Position numbers and translations under genes: made by a program. From Oceanospirillum maris DSM 6286 (GTDB taxonomy: Bacteria; Pseudomonadota; Gammaproteobacteria; Pseudomonadales; Halomonadaceae), in NCBI RefSeq assembly GCF_000422865.1, contig NZ_KE383938.1:40115-104114 (forward strand): DNA of 64,000 nt, read 5' to 3'. The notes below the pieces were generated by a model that had not been told where the DNA came from, made no database searches, and saw nothing but the letters and a program-made list of their open reading frames with translations. Below are positions 63,840-64,000 of this stretch, piece by piece. How positions within the stretch are numbered: position 1 is the stretch's first letter; every line of letters begins with the position of its first letter.

Positions 63840-64000
63840 TTAGCTATTAACCGGCACCTTAGCAGATTGTTTTGCCAGGGGCCGGTACACGGCGAAGCCT
63901 ATACTCAGCAGTAATAACAAAGCAGCGGCGATCAGATAAGGCAAGATGGGGTTCATTTCATAAAACAAAGTGCAGATCAGGGGCATCACGACCATCGCTA
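63840..64000 (-). CDS. Partial membrane transporter, C-terminus (possible MFS)
   Basis: The end of a minus-strand gene: 52 codons are visible, with a long hydrophobic helix (ILPYLIAAALLLLLSIGF) followed by a short cytoplasmic tail ending VPVNS. This looks like the last helix of an MFS-type transporter. The start is outside the window. Confidence 0.65.
   Translation of the reverse strand, partial: AMVVMPLICTLFYEMNPILPYLIAAALLLLLSIGFAVYRPLAKQSAKVPVNS

Noticed and set aside
1..64000. tRNA, rRNA, tmRNA, riboswitch, prophage or CRISPR
   Set aside because: Reading both strands showed no CCA-ended cloverleaf, no rRNA-like stretch, no regular repeat-spacer array and no phage structural or integrase gene. 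A tRNA or covariance-model search would be needed to exclude small RNAs fully.

Overview
The window reads as a contiguous stretch of a gammaproteobacterial chromosome of moderate G+C. The gene families (RND pump, purT, rppH, ptsP, lgt, thyA, folA, TRAP transporter, many GGDEF/PAS sensors) and the conserved order HAD phosphatase - rppH - ptsP ... TauE - lgt - thyA - folA, which is also familiar from Pseudomonas, suggest an aquatic or marine member of the Oceanospirillales/Pseudomonadales. I cannot name the genus. No rRNA, tRNA, CRISPR array, prophage or classical insertion sequence was found.

Layout. 1-8.6 kb: a partial gene, a TauE/SafE permease, a ZIP-type metal transporter, an RND efflux adaptor and pump, and a three-gene signalling operon (CheY-like receiver, CheC-type phosphatase, PAS-GGDEF cyclase). 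8.6-17.6 kb: housekeeping genes (trpS, purT, DUF1289, gamma-carbonic anhydrase-like protein, two Nudix hydrolases, NIF3-like protein, pseudouridine synthase) and a large PAS/GAF/GGDEF protein. 17.6-20 kb: a LysR regulator divergent from a class III CoA-transferase (gcdR/gcdG-like). 20-24.6 kb: a Fur-controlled TonB-dependent receptor with three inner-membrane partner genes. 25.3-28.7 kb: a TRAP transporter with a UspA protein. 28.9-34 kb: a K+/H+ antiporter, a GntR regulator, glaH and lhgO. 34-35.7 kb: a regulator-azlC-azlD operon behind a 36-bp perfect palindrome. 35.9-40.2 kb: a YHYH lipoprotein, a His-rich EF-hand protein, gcdH and a delta-class carbonic-anhydrase-like lipoprotein. 40.3-55 kb: the conserved block HAD-rppH-ptsP-lgt-thyA-folA, interrupted by an Rpn-family nuclease gene flanked by 32-bp direct repeats, followed by a coiled-coil ProQ-domain protein. 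55.3-64 kb: a CBS protein, a basic-amino-acid-type ABC importer, a chemoreceptor, an ECF sigma/anti-sigma pair, a small unknown gene and the end of a membrane transporter.

How the genes fit together. The main theme is glutarate (lysine) catabolism. Both known routes are present: GlaH plus LhgO (glutarate to L-2-hydroxyglutarate to 2-oxoglutarate) and CoA-transferase plus glutaryl-CoA dehydrogenase (glutarate to glutaryl-CoA to crotonyl-CoA). Each route has its own regulator type (GntR/FCD and LysR). The gcdG and gcdH promoters lie 19 kb apart but share an ungapped 51-bp sequence with a LysR-type T-N11-A box (37 of 51 identical), which suggests one regulator controls both. The TRAP importer and the ABC importer are candidates for substrate supply; that link is inference.

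Other points worth attention are the ProQ/FinO domain fused to a coiled coil, the YHYH/EF-hand secreted pair next to a carbonic-anhydrase lipoprotein, a hybrid sensor that appears to have lost its kinase, two adjacent hairpins between glaH and lhgO, and the Rpn gene between direct repeats.
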